Part shown: in pieces, positions 5,260 through 6,384 of the stretch | Position numbering within the stretch: the first letter of the stretch is position 1 | Layout of the letters: each line of letters begins with the position of its first letter | Origin: Chitinophagaceae bacterium | GTDB lineage: Bacteria; Bacteroidota; Bacteroidia; Chitinophagales; Chitinophagaceae | Length of the DNA stretch: 6,384 nt | Direction of reading: 5' to 3' | NCBI GenBank assembly: GCA_947461645.1 | Contig: CANHMN010000104.1 | Location: 1 to 6,384, forward strand | Notes under the pieces: model-generated | What the model saw: the letters and a program-made list of their open reading frames with translations, nothing else | Databases searched by the model: none | Told to the model about the DNA's origin: nothing | Program-made: the position numbers and the translations under genes

Positions 5260-6384
5260 ATGCCACATTATTCAAGCTTGGGCGAAATACCCCATAAAAG
5301 ACATACTCAATTCAGAAAACCTGATGGCGGATTGTACTCAGAGCAACTTTTTTCAACTGAAGGATTTTCAAATGACTATTCCATTCTCTACCATATTCAT
5401 CCGCCAACGCTCATAGTTAAATGCGATGATCCTGTTGATGTAAATCCGGTTATCGCAGAGGAAAAAATGCTGAAACACAGAAGTTTCGAAGGCTTCAACA
5501 TCAAACCCGAAGCAGATTTTTTGCAGAGCAGAAAGACTGTTCTTATGAATTCAGATTGTCATATTGTGCTTGCTGCTCCTCAAAAAAGCATGACCGACTA
5601 CTTTTATAAAAATGCTGATGCTGATGAAATGATTTTCGTGCATGAAGGAAGCGGCAAACTAAAAACCTGCTATGGAGAGCTTAGCTTCAGCTATGGAGAT
5701 TATATTGTAATTCCGAGAGGTTGCATTTACCAAATCCACTTCAACGACGAAAAAAACAGACTTTTCATTGTGGAATCTCCTCACCCCATACGATACCCGA
5801 AAAGATACCTAAGCAAATATGGTCAGTTGATGGAACATTCCCCTTATTGTGAAAGAGACATCAGATGTCCGGAAAAACTTGTCACTCATGATGAAAAAGG
5901 TGACTTCATCATCAAAACCAAAAAGAAGGGATGGATGTACGGTATTCACTATGGCACTCATCCGTTTGATGTAGTGGGCTGGGACGGCTGTTGTTATCCT
6001 TTTATATTCAGCATTCATGATTTTGAACCCATAACAGGCCGTGTTCACCAGCCGCCTCCTGTTCACCAAACATTTGAAACCAATGCTTTTGTGGTTTGTT
6101 CCTTTGTGCCAAGATTATACGATTATCATCCACAATCCATACCAGCTCCTTACAACCACAGCAACATCGACAGCGATGAATTGTTGTATTACGTTGATGG
6201 CGATTTCATGAGCAGAAAACATGTTACGAAGGGAATGATTACGCTTCACCCAGCTGGCATACCACACGGGCCACATCCCGGAACGGTTGAAAAGAGTATT
6301 GGAGCAAAAGAAACCAAAGAACTTGCAGTGATGGTAGATACTTTCAGGCCACTTCAACTCACCACTACCGCACTGGAAATTGAA
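5260..6384 (+). CDS. hmgA: Homogentisate 1,2-dioxygenase (3' partial)
   Basis: The frame is open for 375 codons from ATG 5260 to the right edge. Bacterial enzymes run to about 380-440 residues, so little may be missing. It is the Fe(II) cupin enzyme that opens the ring of homogentisate to 4-maleylacetoacetate in Tyr/Phe degradation. Visible signatures are GEIPHKRHTQFRKPDGG at the N-terminus (8-24), HQPPPVHQTF (263-272), NHSNIDSDE (299-307) and IPHGPHPG (334-341). By comparison with the human enzyme (H335, E341, H371) the iron ligands should be H300, E307 and H336. The first cupin (around 118-130, NADADEMIFVHEG) keeps Glu but lacks the His ligands. H300 to E307 is one residue longer than in the human protein but still fits the cupin pattern HxN-x4-E-x6-G (G314). 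No Shine-Dalgarno sequence is present. The gene diverges from the phosphoesterase gene; other tyrosine-pathway genes may follow beyond the edge, but none is visible. Confidence 0.9.
   Translation, partial: MPHYSSLGEIPHKRHTQFRKPDGGLYSEQLFSTEGFSNDYSILYHIHPPTLIVKCDDPVDVNPVIAEEKMLKHRSFEGFNIKPEADFLQSRKTVLMNSDCHIVLAAPQKSMTDYFYKNADADEMIFVHEGSGKLKTCYGELSFSYGDYIVIPRGCIYQIHFNDEKNRLFIVESPHPIRYPKRYLSKYGQLMEHSPYCERDIRCPEKLVTHDEKGDFIIKTKKKGWMYGIHYGTHPFDVVGWDGCCYPFIFSIHDFEPITGRVHQPPPVHQTFETNAFVVCSFVPRLYDYHPQSIPAPYNHSNIDSDELLYYVDGDFMSRKHVTKGMITLHPAGIPHGPHPGTVEKSIGAKETKELAVMVDTFRPLQLTTTALEIE

Noticed and set aside
5809..6357. Two minus-strand open frames of 80-86 codons inside the homogentisate dioxygenase gene
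   Set aside because: The plus strand here encodes highly conserved dioxygenase motifs; the minus-strand frames are shadows with no motif of their own.

Overview
The window looks like chromosomal DNA of a Bacteroidota bacterium, probably environmental and flavobacterial or chitinophagal in type. The signs are AT-rich DNA, no Shine-Dalgarno sequences before the starts (A/T-rich leaders instead), one perfect match to the Bacteroidota -7 promoter box TAnnTTTG, and a large secreted protein built of GEVED-type and Ig-like repeats. The genus cannot be named from this sequence. I see no rRNA, tRNA, CRISPR array, transposase, integrase or phage gene.

Layout. Positions 1-1704 (minus strand) hold the N-terminal 568 codons of a secreted, cysteine-rich tandem-repeat protein. 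Its 3' end lies outside the window, and its frame is open from edge to start codon. A 197-bp divergent spacer (1705-1901) separates it from three plus-strand genes: a divergent PlsC/LPLAT-type acyltransferase (1902-2615), a hotdog-fold acyl-CoA thioesterase (2673-3182, with its own -7 box) and a monofunctional proline dehydrogenase (3261-4508). A minus-strand YfcE-like metallophosphoesterase (4516-5031) starts at TTG and converges on the proline dehydrogenase with only 7 bp between the stops. A 228-bp divergent spacer (5032-5259) carries several inverted repeats and a candidate promoter. It leads into homogentisate 1,2-dioxygenase (5260 to the right edge, 375 codons seen, 3' end missing).

How the genes fit together. 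Proline dehydrogenase and homogentisate dioxygenase both serve amino-acid catabolism (proline to P5C then glutamate; Tyr/Phe to fumarate and acetoacetate). The acyltransferase and thioesterase both handle acyl groups. Beyond these loose themes the genes read as ordinary housekeeping and catabolic loci next to a surface/secreted adhesin-like gene. I found no convincing new multi-gene system. The points most worth a second look are the altered catalytic motifs of the acyltransferase, the eight-cysteine GEVED/Ig repeat unit with EF-hand-like loops, and the nested inverted repeats upstream of the dioxygenase gene.
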